Below the pieces are notes generated by a model that searched no databases, was not told where the DNA came from, and saw only the letters and a list, made by a program, of their open reading frames with translations. From contig JBFLVQ010000014.1 of assembly GCA_040758525.1 (NCBI GenBank), positions 1 to 38,323 on the forward strand: a stretch of 38,323 nucleotides of DNA. Direction: 5' to 3'. A program made the position numbers and the translations under genes. Positions 7,016 through 15,595 of the stretch are shown piece after piece. This stretch comes from JBFLVQ01 sp040758525. GTDB lineage: Bacteria; Acidobacteriota; Blastocatellia; Chloracidobacteriales; JADJPF01. Numbering within the stretch: position 1 is the stretch's first letter; each line of letters opens with the position of its first letter.

Positions 7016-8548
7016 TTAGAAATCACCTTTGCGATGCTGTTGCGCACGGCCACTCAATTTCCAGGCCGATGGCTCAGAGAAGCCTGCAGAGTTGTGATTG
7101 GCGTTAGTAGCGGCGGCTGTCTTAGTACGCGTATGGTGGAGTGTAACGACAAGTGCAGCGAGATCAAGAGTCGTCTTGTGTTCGTGATCTGGTTGCGCCA
7201 TTGCTTGTGGGCGCCAGTTGCGTTCAATAAAACCAGTGTCTAGATCGCCATTCAAGAATGGTGTAAGTTTGATAAGGGACTTGAAAAATGGAATTGTAGT
7301 TTTAATCCCTTCAATATTGTATTCATCGAGAGCACGCCATAGACGTGCAATTGCCTCCTCGCGTGTTGCACCCCAGACAATCAACTTGGCAAGTAGTGGA
7401 TCATAGTAGATAGGTACCTCATAGCCTTCATATACACCACTATCTAACCGCACACCTGGACCACCTGGCACACGCAGCCGGGTAATAGTACCAGGATTTG
7501 GCATAAAATTGTGATCAGCATCTTCTGCATAGATACGACACTCTATTGCCGCACCACGTAGTGTAATATCAGCTTGTGTGAAACTAAGTGGCTCTCCGGC
7601 TGCCACACGTATCTGTTCTTTTACTAGATCTATACCTGTTACTAGTTCAGTAACAGGATGCTCGACTTGTAATCGAGTATTCATCTCTAGGAAATAGAAG
7701 TTCAATTCACGATCAACAAGAAACTCTACTGTGCCAGCATTGTAGTATCCAGCAGTGCGCGCAATACGTACGGCTGCCTCGCCCATACGACGACGTAGAT
7801 CAGGATTATTAAGTGGTGAGGGGCATTCTTCAATCACCTTCTGATTACGTCGTTGTATTGAACATTCCCGTTCGCCTAGATAAACATAGTTGCCTTGGCG
7901 ATCACCAAATATCTGAATCTCTATATGACGTGGATGTTCAATAAACTTCTCTAAGTAGACAGTGGCATCTTTGAATGCTGCCGCTGCCTCGCTACGTGCT
8001 AGATTGTAAGCACTCAGTAGCGCTTCTCGATTACGTACCAGACGTAATCCCTTGCCGCCACCGCCAGCAGCAGCTTTTAACATCACCGGAAACCCGATCT
8101 TCTCTGCAGTAGCAAGGGCCTCCTCAGCCGAGGCAAGCGGTGCATTAGTGCCTGGTACGATGGGCGCTTCTGCCTGTTGTGCTAGTTGACGGGCATCTAT
8201 CTTACCGCCCATTAATTCCATTGAGCGAGAGGAAGGGCCAATAAAAGTTACCCCAGCCGACTCAACGGCTTGGGCAAAAGCGGCATTTTCAGAGAGAAAG
8301 CCATAACCTGGATGCACTGCCTGTACACCAGCACGTGCTATCGCATCAAGGATACGTTCACTAGATAGATAGCTCTCCAATGAGGGTGCCGCGCCTAAAT
8401 AGTAGGCTTCATCAGCAAGTCGTACATGTAATGCGGCACGGTCTGCTTCAGAATAGACAGCAACAGGAGAAATGCCTAACTCGCGGCAAGCGCGTATAAC
8501 ACGCACCGCAATTTCACCTCGATTCGCGATTAGAATCTTTGAGAACAT
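7016..8548 (-). CDS. Biotin carboxylase subunit of acyl-CoA/acetyl-CoA carboxylase
   Basis: At 510 residues this contains a full biotin carboxylase: N-terminal MFSKILIANRGEIAVRVIRA, HPGYGFLSEN (79-88), the ATP-grasp Gly loop GGGGKG (162-167), and EMNTRLQVEHP (288-298), which lines the catalytic site. It uses ATP and bicarbonate to carboxylate biotin. A C-terminal extension of about 60 residues beyond AccC length ends near SAWKLSGRAQQ and resembles the linker of fused acyl-CoA carboxylase alpha chains. Together with the next gene it looks like one alpha chain encoded in two pieces. Whether the substrate is acetyl-, propionyl- or another acyl-CoA cannot be decided without the carboxyltransferase. 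No strong ribosome-binding site is seen at 8548. Confidence 0.92.
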   Translation of the reverse strand: MFSKILIANRGEIAVRVIRACRELGISPVAVYSEADRAALHVRLADEAYYLGAAPSLESYLSSERILDAIARAGVQAVHPGYGFLSENAAFAQAVESAGVTFIGPSSRSMELMGGKIDARQLAQQAEAPIVPGTNAPLASAEEALATAEKIGFPVMLKAAAGGGGKGLRLVRNREALLSAYNLARSEAAAAFKDATVYLEKFIEHPRHIEIQIFGDRQGNYVYLGERECSIQRRNQKVIEECPSPLNNPDLRRRMGEAAVRIARTAGYYNAGTVEFLVDRELNFYFLEMNTRLQVEHPVTELVTGIDLVKEQIRVAAGEPLSFTQADITLRGAAIECRIYAEDADHNFMPNPGTITRLRVPGGPGVRLDSGVYEGYEVPIYYDPLLAKLIVWGATREEAIARLWRALDEYNIEGIKTTIPFFKSLIKLTPFLNGDLDTGFIERNWRPQAMAQPDHEHKTTLDLAALVVTLHHTRTKTAAATNANHNSAGFSEPSAWKLSGRAQQHRKGDF

Positions 8549-8563
8549 AGCGAATTGATTAAC

Positions 8564-8917
8564 TCACTCGACGAGAGAACTAGTGGGATGGCGTGGATCA
8601 TAGCGTACGTTCACCCGCGTGCCCACACGGTAATCCGGTAATCGTGCCATTTGGGCCGGAGAAAGCTCTTGAGAGGATTCATAGGTGACACCGGAATTGG
8701 TATAACGATAAATAATCAAGCAAGGTCTACCAGCCTCCAGTTCTTGTTCAGTGACACTGTTGCCATTTTGAACAAGATCAATAACCATACCTTCTATAAT
8801 ACGCCCATGGGTAATCAACCACTGCCTACGCGCCTGTTCTGGATCAGATCTATGGAAGAGTGCGCGTAAGCGCGCCAACAGACCACCACTTCGTGGTTGA
8901 TTGACACTTCGAGTCAT
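8564..8917 (-). CDS. DUF3592-like small protein
   Basis: The 117-residue protein has a basic N-terminal helix (about residues 10-40) and a beta domain in the style of DUF3592: a GRIIEGMV strand, IIYRYTNSGVTYESSQ (68-83), then YRVGTRVNVRYDPRHP (95-110), the closing pattern of that family. Function is unknown. Its ATG overlaps the stop of the upstream gene (ATGA, 8914-8917), indicating translational coupling with the zinc-ribbon membrane protein. The biotin carboxylase gene starts 15 bases downstream. Confidence 0.7.
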   Translation of the reverse strand: MTRSVNQPRSGGLLARLRALFHRSDPEQARRQWLITHGRIIEGMVIDLVQNGNSVTEQELEAGRPCLIIYRYTNSGVTYESSQELSPAQMARLPDYRVGTRVNVRYDPRHPTSSLVE

Positions 8918-9645
8918 TCTTCGGCCGAATCTTCATCTGCAGTAATGTTTGACTGAGATGGACTGATGATAATGTCGTCCCGCATTACCATGTCGTCAGG
9001 CGTGCCTAGCTTACCATCTGGACCAGACGATACCAGTTGATACTGGTTGAATGAAGTCAACACCAAAGAGGGATTGATCTCACTCTTTGAATCGGTGGCG
9101 ACTTCAACAGTAGCACGGTACTTCAAACGATTCTCCCATTCATCGTTAACTGGTAATGACAGGCTGCCTTCAAGTTGTAGTTCATCTAGGTTTGCCGGAT
9201 AAGCGCCATGTTTGCGCTTATAATCATGTAATGCAATAGCAACACGATACATCTGTGCACGGGTAGCAGCACGCTCTCGCTCAGCACGCCAATGTAAGTA
9301 TTTGGGGATACCAGCAACAACGTAGACAGTGACACTAATTACCACTAACAGCGCTAGTGCCAGTGCTATCTGTGCAGTGCGACGGCCACCAAAATATTGT
9401 GGCTTAATTTTGATCTGTCGTAGCGCACTACGCGCCAACCAAACTGCGGCTAGCGAGAAGACTACCAGCCATTTCCAGATAAAGGCTGGAATACTAAGAA
9501 TCGCTAGTGTCAATGCCAGTACTGGCCGCCCTATTTTGGGTATTATGTAATCAGGTTCAGTTATTGGAGGTCCTACTACTCGTGCGCCACAGGAGCAACT
9601 GAGACCATCAGTTGCCATTTCACCACCGCAACAGGGACAGACCAT
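8914..9645 (-). CDS. Zinc-ribbon membrane protein with GspG-like C-terminal domain
   Basis: The product (243 residues) opens with a zinc ribbon (VCPCCGG and CSCG pairs within 20 residues), followed by two or three membrane segments between about 40 and 120. A periplasmic part resembles type II secretion pseudopilin GspG: an ALHDYKRKHGAYPANLDEL helix and turn, DEWENRLKY, and the Ca-site-like GPDGKLGTPDD. The frame can start at TTG 9651, but AAGGAG abuts that codon and is spaced correctly for ATG 9645, so 9645 is used. The stop overlaps the next gene by four bases. No secretion-system genes are present, so a secretion role is doubtful. Confidence 0.75.
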   Translation of the reverse strand: MVCPCCGGEMATDGLSCSCGARVVGPPITEPDYIIPKIGRPVLALTLAILSIPAFIWKWLVVFSLAAVWLARSALRQIKIKPQYFGGRRTAQIALALALLVVISVTVYVVAGIPKYLHWRAERERAATRAQMYRVAIALHDYKRKHGAYPANLDELQLEGSLSLPVNDEWENRLKYRATVEVATDSKSEINPSLVLTSFNQYQLVSSGPDGKLGTPDDMVMRDDIIISPSQSNITADEDSAEE

Positions 9646-9664
9646 ATTCAACTCCTTCAGCTAT

Positions 9665-10393
9665 TCAATCGCCAAAAGCCGCTACGTTGTCATTCACACC
9701 AGGTTTTGTGTTCTTGGATTTATCTTTATCGGCCAATGGCTTAGCTTGTGCTTGTAGGGCAGCACGTTCCATCTCTTCGATCAAATTTGCTTCTTTCCAA
9801 GTATGATAGACACGGTGTATTACTGTCCAATGCGAAAAGATCGCTAGTATCCAGATTACTGCTCGCATCTTGTGTAGCAGAAAATGATCCTGCCCAATCT
9901 CAGTAAGCGAGCCAATTACCAGTAATACTACCCGTTCTGGACGCTCTAGAAAGCCAACCTTACAACGTGGGATTAAGCTCTCAGCACGTGCTCTTGTATA
10001 ACTGACCAGTACCGAACCAACTAATGCGATACCGGTCAGCGCTACATAGAGTGTGCTGTGATCGGCGGTGTCACGCGCATAATAGATTATTATCCCTAAC
10101 AGCACGATGATATCTGAATAGCGGTCAATCACAGAGTCGAAGAAAGCGCCGAATTTAGTTACTCGTCCAGTAGAACGAGCTACCTTGCCATCCAGCATAT
10201 CAAATATGTTGGCAAACAGTAGCACTAGGCCGCCTGCAAAGAAATATCCATAACCAAATATAATTGCGGCAAGAATATTGATCAGTAGACCTAGGAAAGT
10301 GAGATGGTTGGGATTGGGTCGTAGGCTGGCAAGTGCGCGCACAATTGCATCGAGCGCGTATTTGCCAATATAACCTATCTGTTCGCCGAGCAT
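9665..10393 (-). CDS. CDP-alcohol phosphatidyltransferase family protein
   Basis: A 242-residue multi-pass membrane enzyme with the full CDP-alcohol phosphotransferase signature DGKVAR followed by a spaced G, D and D (D-G-x2-A-R-x8-G-x3-D-x3-D) in DMLDGKVARSTG through SVIDRYSD, about residues 66-95. The later SYTRARAES and ERPER elements recall phosphatidylinositol-phosphate and archaetidylinositol-phosphate synthases more than PgsA, so an inositol-phosphate acceptor is possible but unproven. The final 35 residues are a hydrophilic Lys/Asp-rich tail. AAAGGTCATC precedes the ATG at 10393. It is followed 19 bases later by the zinc-ribbon protein. Confidence 0.87.
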   Translation of the reverse strand: MLGEQIGYIGKYALDAIVRALASLRPNPNHLTFLGLLINILAAIIFGYGYFFAGGLVLLFANIFDMLDGKVARSTGRVTKFGAFFDSVIDRYSDIIVLLGIIIYYARDTADHSTLYVALTGIALVGSVLVSYTRARAESLIPRCKVGFLERPERVVLLVIGSLTEIGQDHFLLHKMRAVIWILAIFSHWTVIHRVYHTWKEANLIEEMERAALQAQAKPLADKDKSKNTKPGVNDNVAAFGD

Positions 10394-10512
10394 AATTGCT
10401 GATGACCTTTCATCAACTAGCTGCTACGCAGTTGCGAAGCGCGCCAATTCCCATAGAGAAAGTATTTGGCACGAAACGCAAATCATAGTTGGTTCAAGGT
10501 TTATTTGTCAAG

Positions 10513-10538
10513 GCAGGGGTGCCGATAGCACACCCTGC
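10513..10538 (-). terminator. Hairpin after the TPR gene
   Basis: GCAGGGGTG and CACACCCTGC form a nine-pair stem with one bulged A and a seven-base loop, directly downstream of the minus-strand TPR gene. The minus-strand tail is not T-rich, so termination is only suggested. The rest of the 149-base gap up to 10394 shows nothing I can name. Confidence 0.4.
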
Positions 10539-10542
10539 GGCG

Positions 10543-11028
10543 CTAATTGAGTACCCTTTGCAGTTTACGCACCGCCCGCAATGCCGATATATACTTAGGA
10601 TTATACTCCAGCGCCCGGCTATACTCGGCAATAGCTGCCAAATACTGGCCCTGACCTTCATATATCCGGCCCAGGTTAAAGTGCGGATAAAAATAACATT
10701 CATAACGTGGCGCCACCATCGCCTTCTTCAACCAAGGGATGGCACCAAAGTAGTCGCCTTTTTCGATGAGATAGGCGCCAATATCGTTGTAAGGATTACC
10801 AAAGGTATTGTCAACCGCAATGGCGCGATGGCATTCCTCAATTGCCTCATCAATACGATTCTGAAAACTGTAGGTCCAACCAAGGAAAGTATGTGCCTCG
10901 GCGGTAGGATAGATCTCAATCGAGCGTTTATAGAGTTCAATTGCCTGGTCTAACTCGCCAGCTATCTGCGCACGGTAAGCCTCTTGGAAATAGGCAAGCG
11001 CAGTCTCCTTTAAGGAAGTCTCAGCCAT
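10543..11028 (-). CDS. Tetratricopeptide repeat protein
   Basis: The 161-residue product consists of about four TPR units: starting near residue 8 (ALAYFQEAYRAQIAGELDQA), near 43 (AEAHTFLGWTYSFQNRIDEA), near 77 (GNPYNDIGAYLIEKGDYFGA) and near 113 (PHFNLGRIYEGQGQYLAAIA). There is no signal peptide, so it is probably a cytoplasmic scaffold for protein contacts. The ATG at 11028 follows GGAGGA. It is the first gene of the leftward block and is 149 bases from the phosphatidyltransferase; its partner is unknown. Confidence 0.88.
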   Translation of the reverse strand: MAETSLKETALAYFQEAYRAQIAGELDQAIELYKRSIEIYPTAEAHTFLGWTYSFQNRIDEAIEECHRAIAVDNTFGNPYNDIGAYLIEKGDYFGAIPWLKKAMVAPRYECYFYPHFNLGRIYEGQGQYLAAIAEYSRALEYNPKYISALRAVRKLQRVLN

Positions 11029-11044
11029 ACTGTCATCCTCCGCA

Positions 11045-11068
11045 GATTAAGGCTAAGATTAAGGCTAA
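11045..11068. repeat. Tandem 12-base repeat, two copies
   Basis: GATTAAGGCTAA occurs twice without a gap at 11045-11056 and 11057-11068, followed by the partial match GATATT. It lies in the 184-base gap between the divergent TPR and carB genes. It could be replication slippage or paired binding sites; nothing favours either. Confidence 0.6.
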
Positions 11069-11212
11069 GATATTACAAAGAAAGTATAACATAATTCTTC
11101 TCAAGCAATCGCCGGCTGCGGCTACGGCGGGCATTTGACGTCGTTAATCACAGGGTGTAGAGTAACAGCCGTCCGAAAGCGACTATTCCCACCAGATGGC
11201 TCGGAAGATTAG

Positions 11213-14200
11213 ATGCCCAGACGCACAGATATTCAAAAGATACTAATTATTGGCTCGGGCCCGATTATTATCGGCCAAGCCTGTGAATTTGACTACTCCG
11301 GCACACAAGCCTGTAAGGCGCTAAGACAAGAGGGTTTTGAGATTGTGCTGGTAAACTCGAATCCGGCTACCATTATGACGGATCCAGAGTTGGCCGATCG
11401 CACTTATATTGAACCGCTCACGGTAGAAGCGCTCACGGCTGTAATTGAGCGTGAGCGGCCACAGGCATTACTTCCTACTGTAGGCGGTCAGACCGCGCTC
11501 AATCTCGCGGTAGCGCTCTGCGAGCAGGGGATACTTGATAATTACAGTATAGAACTGATTGGCGCCAAGCTTGATGCTATACGAATTGCTGAGGATCGCA
11601 GACTCTTCAAACAGGCGATGGAAGAGATTGGCTTAGAGATGCCACGTGCTATCTTTGTTAAGACACTTGATCAAGCCCTCGCGGCTGTACAACAGATTGG
11701 CTATCCTGCAATCATTCGCCCCTCTTTTACCTTAGGAGGCACAGGGGGTGGTACAGCTTATAACACAGAAGAGTTTGTTCAGATTGCTGCTAGCGGTCTC
11801 AATCTCAGTCCTATACATGAAATTCTTGTTGAAGAGTCGATTATTGGTTGGAAAGAGTATGAGCTTGAGGTAATGCGCGACCTTGCCGACAATGTAGTAA
11901 TCATCTGTTCGATTGAGAACTTTGATCCAATGGGCATACATACAGGTGATTCAATCACAGTCGCGCCAGCACAGACACTTACGGATCGCGAATATCAGAA
12001 TATGCGTGATGCCGCTATTAAGGTGATACGCAAGGTTGGTGTAGAGACAGGAGGATCGAATATACAGTTTGCTGTTAACCCCTGGGATGGCCGACTACGT
12101 GTCATCGAAATGAATCCCCGTGTCTCTCGTTCCTCCGCGCTTGCTTCCAAAGCAACCGGCTTTCCAATTGCAAAATTGGCTGCTAAACTCGCAGTTGGTT
12201 ACACACTTGATGAAGTGCCTAACGATATTACTAAAAAGACTCCTGCCAGTTTCGAGCCAACTATCGATTATGTGGTCGTGAAGATACCCAAATGGGCCTT
12301 TGAAAAGTTTCCTACCGCCAATGCTACGCTTGGTACACAGATGAAGTCGGTAGGAGAGGTGATGGCGATTGGACGCACTTTCAAAGAGGCATTACTTAAA
12401 GGGATCCGCTCACTTGAGATGGGAAGTTTATGGAATGTCAGCAAGTCTGATGAAGAGGAGTTACGACGTCATATCTCGATTCCAAATGCATTACGTCTTG
12501 CTTACCTACGTGAGGCGCTTGAGCGTGGCTGGAATGTTGCAATGCTCTATGAATTAACTGGCATTGATCGCTGGTTTCTTGAGCAATTACACGAGATCAC
12601 ACAAGTACAACAGCAACTACGCAAAGAACGGCTTGCGACAGTATCGCGCGAGATGATGTTGACTGCCAAGCGAGTAGGCTTCTCGGATGAACATCTTGCC
12701 AATCTGCTTGGTAGTGTTGCTGAACAGGTACGAGCCCGTCGTCGTGGATTACATATACGGCCTGTTTACAAGCGTGTTGATACCTGTGCGGCAGAGTTCG
12801 AATCCTACACACCTTATCTCTATTCAACATATGAAGAGGAGTGTGAAGCCGAGCCAACCAACGGTAAGAAGATTATGATTCTAGGCAGTGGGCCGAATCG
12901 TATAGGGCAGGGAATAGAGTTTGACTACTGTTGTTGTCATGCCAGTTTTGCCCTTAAAGAGGCGGGCTATCAGACCATTATGGTCAATTGTAATCCAGAG
13001 ACAGTCTCGACTGACTATGATACTTCGGATCGACTCTATTTTGAGCCGATCAATTTTGAAGATGTGATACATATTGTTGAAGTCGAACGCCCTGATGGTG
13101 TGATTGTACAACTTGGTGGGCAGACACCGCTCAATCTTGCCCTACAACTGTTACGTGCTGGTGTGCCAATCATTGGTACTTCACCAGAATCGATCGATCT
13201 TGCCGAAGATCGCAAGCGCTTTGGCAAGCTACTAGCCGAATTAGCAATTCCACAACCGGCTAATGGTACGGCAACTTCGATTGAAGAAGCACGCCAGATT
13301 GCTGCTCAGATCGGTTATCCAGTCCTGGTACGTCCAAGTTATGTATTAGGCGGGCGTGCTATGGTGATTGTTTATGATGAAGTGAGCTTAGCTCGTTACA
13401 TGAGTGAAGCTGTAGAAGCCTCGCCAGATCGCCCTATCTTGATCGATAGTTTTCTTGAGAGTGCTGTAGAAGTAGATGTAGATGCCCTCTCGGATGGCGA
13501 GCGTACAGTGATTGCAGGCATTCAAGAGCATATAGAAGAGGCAGGCATACATTCAGGTGATAGCTCTTGCGTACTGCCAGCTTTCAGTATTGCCAATGAG
13601 CATATTGAGATAATGCGCGAGTATACGCGTAAGCTGGCCAAAGCACTGCAGGTGGTTGGTCTAGTCAATATACAGTTTGCTATTAAAACCGGTCGTGTAT
13701 ATGTGCTTGAAGTTAATCCACGCGCTTCCCGTACAGTGCCTTTTGTAAGTAAGGCGACTGGTGTACCGATCGCAAAAATTGCTGCACTGCTAATGGTGGG
13801 GCGTAAGCTTGCCGAGTTCAACTTACCAGACGAATTGCCAGTACATCGTTTTCATATTAAGACACCGGTCTTCCCATTCGCGAAATTCCCTGGTGTTGAT
13901 CCAATACTAGGGCCAGAGATGCGATCAACCGGAGAGGTGATGGGGGTAGCCGATACCTTTGGTCTTGCTTACCTGAAAGCGCAGTATAGCGCTGGTAACC
14001 ATTTGCCACATGAAGGTACAGTCTTTATCAGTGTTAATGATCAAGACAAGATAGCTGTTATTACAGTCGCACGTCGGTTGCAAGAGATGGGTTTTAACCT
14101 TATTGCCACACGAGGTACACGCGATGTGCTGATACGTGCTGGAGTAACGGCTGGCTTTGTCTACAAAGTGGAGGAGGGACGGCCTAATATAGTCGATCAC

Positions 14201-14428
14201 ATCAAGAGTAATCGGATCGCACTAGTGATTAATACCCCGCTAGGCCGACTCTCTTACTACGACGAACGTGCGATCCGTAGTGCGGCAACACAGTATCGTG
14301 TTCCCTGTATTACTACTATCACAGGCGCACAGGCAGTTGTTAGCGCAATTGAATCATTGCAACGTGAGGAGATGACAGTTTGTAGTCTGCAGGAGTACCA
14401 TAGTGGCGCACACACTGAAAAAATCTGA
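11213..14428 (+). CDS. carB: Carbamoyl-phosphate synthase large subunit
   Basis: CarB makes carbamoyl phosphate from bicarbonate, ATP and glutamine-derived ammonia for arginine and pyrimidine synthesis. The 1071-residue length is normal. Both halves carry the duplicated core: the first opens KILIIGSGPIIIGQACEFDYSGTQ-like and has RPSFTLGGTGGG and MNPRVSRSSALASKATG; the second opens ILGSGPNRIGQGIEFDYCCC-like and has RPSYVLGGRAM and VNPRASRTVPFVSKATG. The C-terminal allosteric MGS-like domain follows from about residue 935 (HEGTVFISVND). The ATG at 11213 follows GGAAG. No carA lies alongside, so the small subunit is elsewhere. Confidence 0.97.
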   Translation: MPRRTDIQKILIIGSGPIIIGQACEFDYSGTQACKALRQEGFEIVLVNSNPATIMTDPELADRTYIEPLTVEALTAVIERERPQALLPTVGGQTALNLAVALCEQGILDNYSIELIGAKLDAIRIAEDRRLFKQAMEEIGLEMPRAIFVKTLDQALAAVQQIGYPAIIRPSFTLGGTGGGTAYNTEEFVQIAASGLNLSPIHEILVEESIIGWKEYELEVMRDLADNVVIICSIENFDPMGIHTGDSITVAPAQTLTDREYQNMRDAAIKVIRKVGVETGGSNIQFAVNPWDGRLRVIEMNPRVSRSSALASKATGFPIAKLAAKLAVGYTLDEVPNDITKKTPASFEPTIDYVVVKIPKWAFEKFPTANATLGTQMKSVGEVMAIGRTFKEALLKGIRSLEMGSLWNVSKSDEEELRRHISIPNALRLAYLREALERGWNVAMLYELTGIDRWFLEQLHEITQVQQQLRKERLATVSREMMLTAKRVGFSDEHLANLLGSVAEQVRARRRGLHIRPVYKRVDTCAAEFESYTPYLYSTYEEECEAEPTNGKKIMILGSGPNRIGQGIEFDYCCCHASFALKEAGYQTIMVNCNPETVSTDYDTSDRLYFEPINFEDVIHIVEVERPDGVIVQLGGQTPLNLALQLLRAGVPIIGTSPESIDLAEDRKRFGKLLAELAIPQPANGTATSIEEARQIAAQIGYPVLVRPSYVLGGRAMVIVYDEVSLARYMSEAVEASPDRPILIDSFLESAVEVDVDALSDGERTVIAGIQEHIEEAGIHSGDSSCVLPAFSIANEHIEIMREYTRKLAKALQVVGLVNIQFAIKTGRVYVLEVNPRASRTVPFVSKATGVPIAKIAALLMVGRKLAEFNLPDELPVHRFHIKTPVFPFAKFPGVDPILGPEMRSTGEVMGVADTFGLAYLKAQYSAGNHLPHEGTVFISVNDQDKIAVITVARRLQEMGFNLIATRGTRDVLIRAGVTAGFVYKVEEGRPNIVDHIKSNRIALVINTPLGRLSYYDERAIRSAATQYRVPCITTITGAQAVVSAIESLQREEMTVCSLQEYHSGAHTEKI

Positions 14429-14520
14429 TTGGCCGTGCCAGCGCACATCCCTCTATCTATAGATTTATGTTAGACTAAAAACTCAGCGAGCGATTCCCTG
14501 GAAAATAGGAAGTAGCAGCA

Positions 14521-15561
14521 ATGATAAAGACGGTGGAATGGACCGAGCAAGGAGTAGTGATGATCGATCAACGGCGCTTGCCGACGGAAGAGATCTATCC
14601 TTGCTATCAGAATTATCAAGAAGTGGCCCAAGCGATCAAAGATATGGTAGTACGTGGCGCACCTGCCATCGGAGTAGCTGCCGCGATGGGCATAGCGCTG
14701 GGAGCAAGCGCACTTACGGTTAAGGATTGGGATCGCTTTGAAGAGGAGTTCGAAACAATTTGTCGCCACTTCGCTGCTACCCGACCAACGGCAGTCAATC
14801 TTTTCTGGGCAATCGATCAGATGCGGCAGCGGCTACTGCAATGCAAACAGGAGAGGCTCTCGATTGAGACAGTACAACGCGAACTGATCAAATCTGCGCA
14901 GCAACTGCATCAAGCCGATATCGAAGCAAATCAGCGTATGGGAGAGTACGGTGCGGCGCTGCTCCCTGATGAGGGTGTTGTGCTTACACACTGCAATGCT
15001 GGTGCGCTGGCTACTGCCGGTTATGGCACTGCCTTGGGGGTGATTCGTGCTGCTCGTAGCGCAGGCAAGCGTATAGAGGTCTATGCTGATGAGACACGCC
15101 CATTTTTACAGGGTGCTCGTCTCACCTGTTGGGAATTGCGTCAAGATAGTATTCCTGTAACCCTCATTACCGATAATATGGCCGGATACTTTATGAAAGC
15201 GGGCAAAATTAAGGCGGTTATTGTGGGCGCCGACCGTATTGCTGCCAATGGTGATGTTGCTAACAAGATCGGCACTTATATGGTTGCTGTGCTGGCAAAG
15301 GAGCATAGGTTACCTTTCTTTGTCGCTGCGCCTATATCCACGCTAGATCTGAAACTTGCCAGCGGTGAAGAGATTCCTATTGAGGATCGATCGCCTCGCG
15401 AGGTGATCGAAATTCAAGGGCAGCGGATTGCTCCCTACGAGATTAATGCTGCTAATCCAGCATTTGATGTCACTCCACACCGTTATATCAGCGCAATTAT
15501 TACGGAGCGAGGTGTGGCGCACCCGCCCTTTACAGAAAGCCTCAAACGACTGTGCGGCTGA
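14521..15561 (+). CDS. mtnA: S-methyl-5-thioribose-1-phosphate isomerase
   Basis: The 346-residue protein has the MtnA hallmarks: VVRGAPAIG (43-51), LTHCNAG with catalytic Cys158, and GADRIAANGD with Asp238 followed by VANKIGTY. It isomerises methylthioribose 1-phosphate to the ribulose form in methionine salvage. The ATG follows AGGAAG. It lies 92 bases after carB and 34 before nagZ, and no other methionine salvage gene is in the window. Related eIF2B-like sugar isomerases exist, but the full motif set and length favour MtnA. Confidence 0.93.
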   Translation: MIKTVEWTEQGVVMIDQRRLPTEEIYPCYQNYQEVAQAIKDMVVRGAPAIGVAAAMGIALGASALTVKDWDRFEEEFETICRHFAATRPTAVNLFWAIDQMRQRLLQCKQERLSIETVQRELIKSAQQLHQADIEANQRMGEYGAALLPDEGVVLTHCNAGALATAGYGTALGVIRAARSAGKRIEVYADETRPFLQGARLTCWELRQDSIPVTLITDNMAGYFMKAGKIKAVIVGADRIAANGDVANKIGTYMVAVLAKEHRLPFFVAAPISTLDLKLASGEEIPIEDRSPREVIEIQGQRIAPYEINAANPAFDVTPHRYISAIITERGVAHPPFTESLKRLCG

Positions 15562-15595
15562 ATCGAGTGGAGATAGTGGAGGTATTAAGGTAAGT

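Noticed and set aside
10489..10953. Plus-strand open frame of 154 residues opposite the TPR gene
   Set aside because: It is the reverse shadow of a clear TPR protein with a good ribosome-binding site. Its own composition shows no domain.
12797..12810. GTTCGAATCC, resembling a tRNA T-loop
   Set aside because: It lies inside carB coding sequence, with no acceptor stem or anticodon arm around it.
15428..15595. Upstream extension of nagZ into mtnA
   Set aside because: The extra 56 residues overlap mtnA and precede the conserved NagZ N-terminus. The ATG at 15596 has GGAGG upstream.
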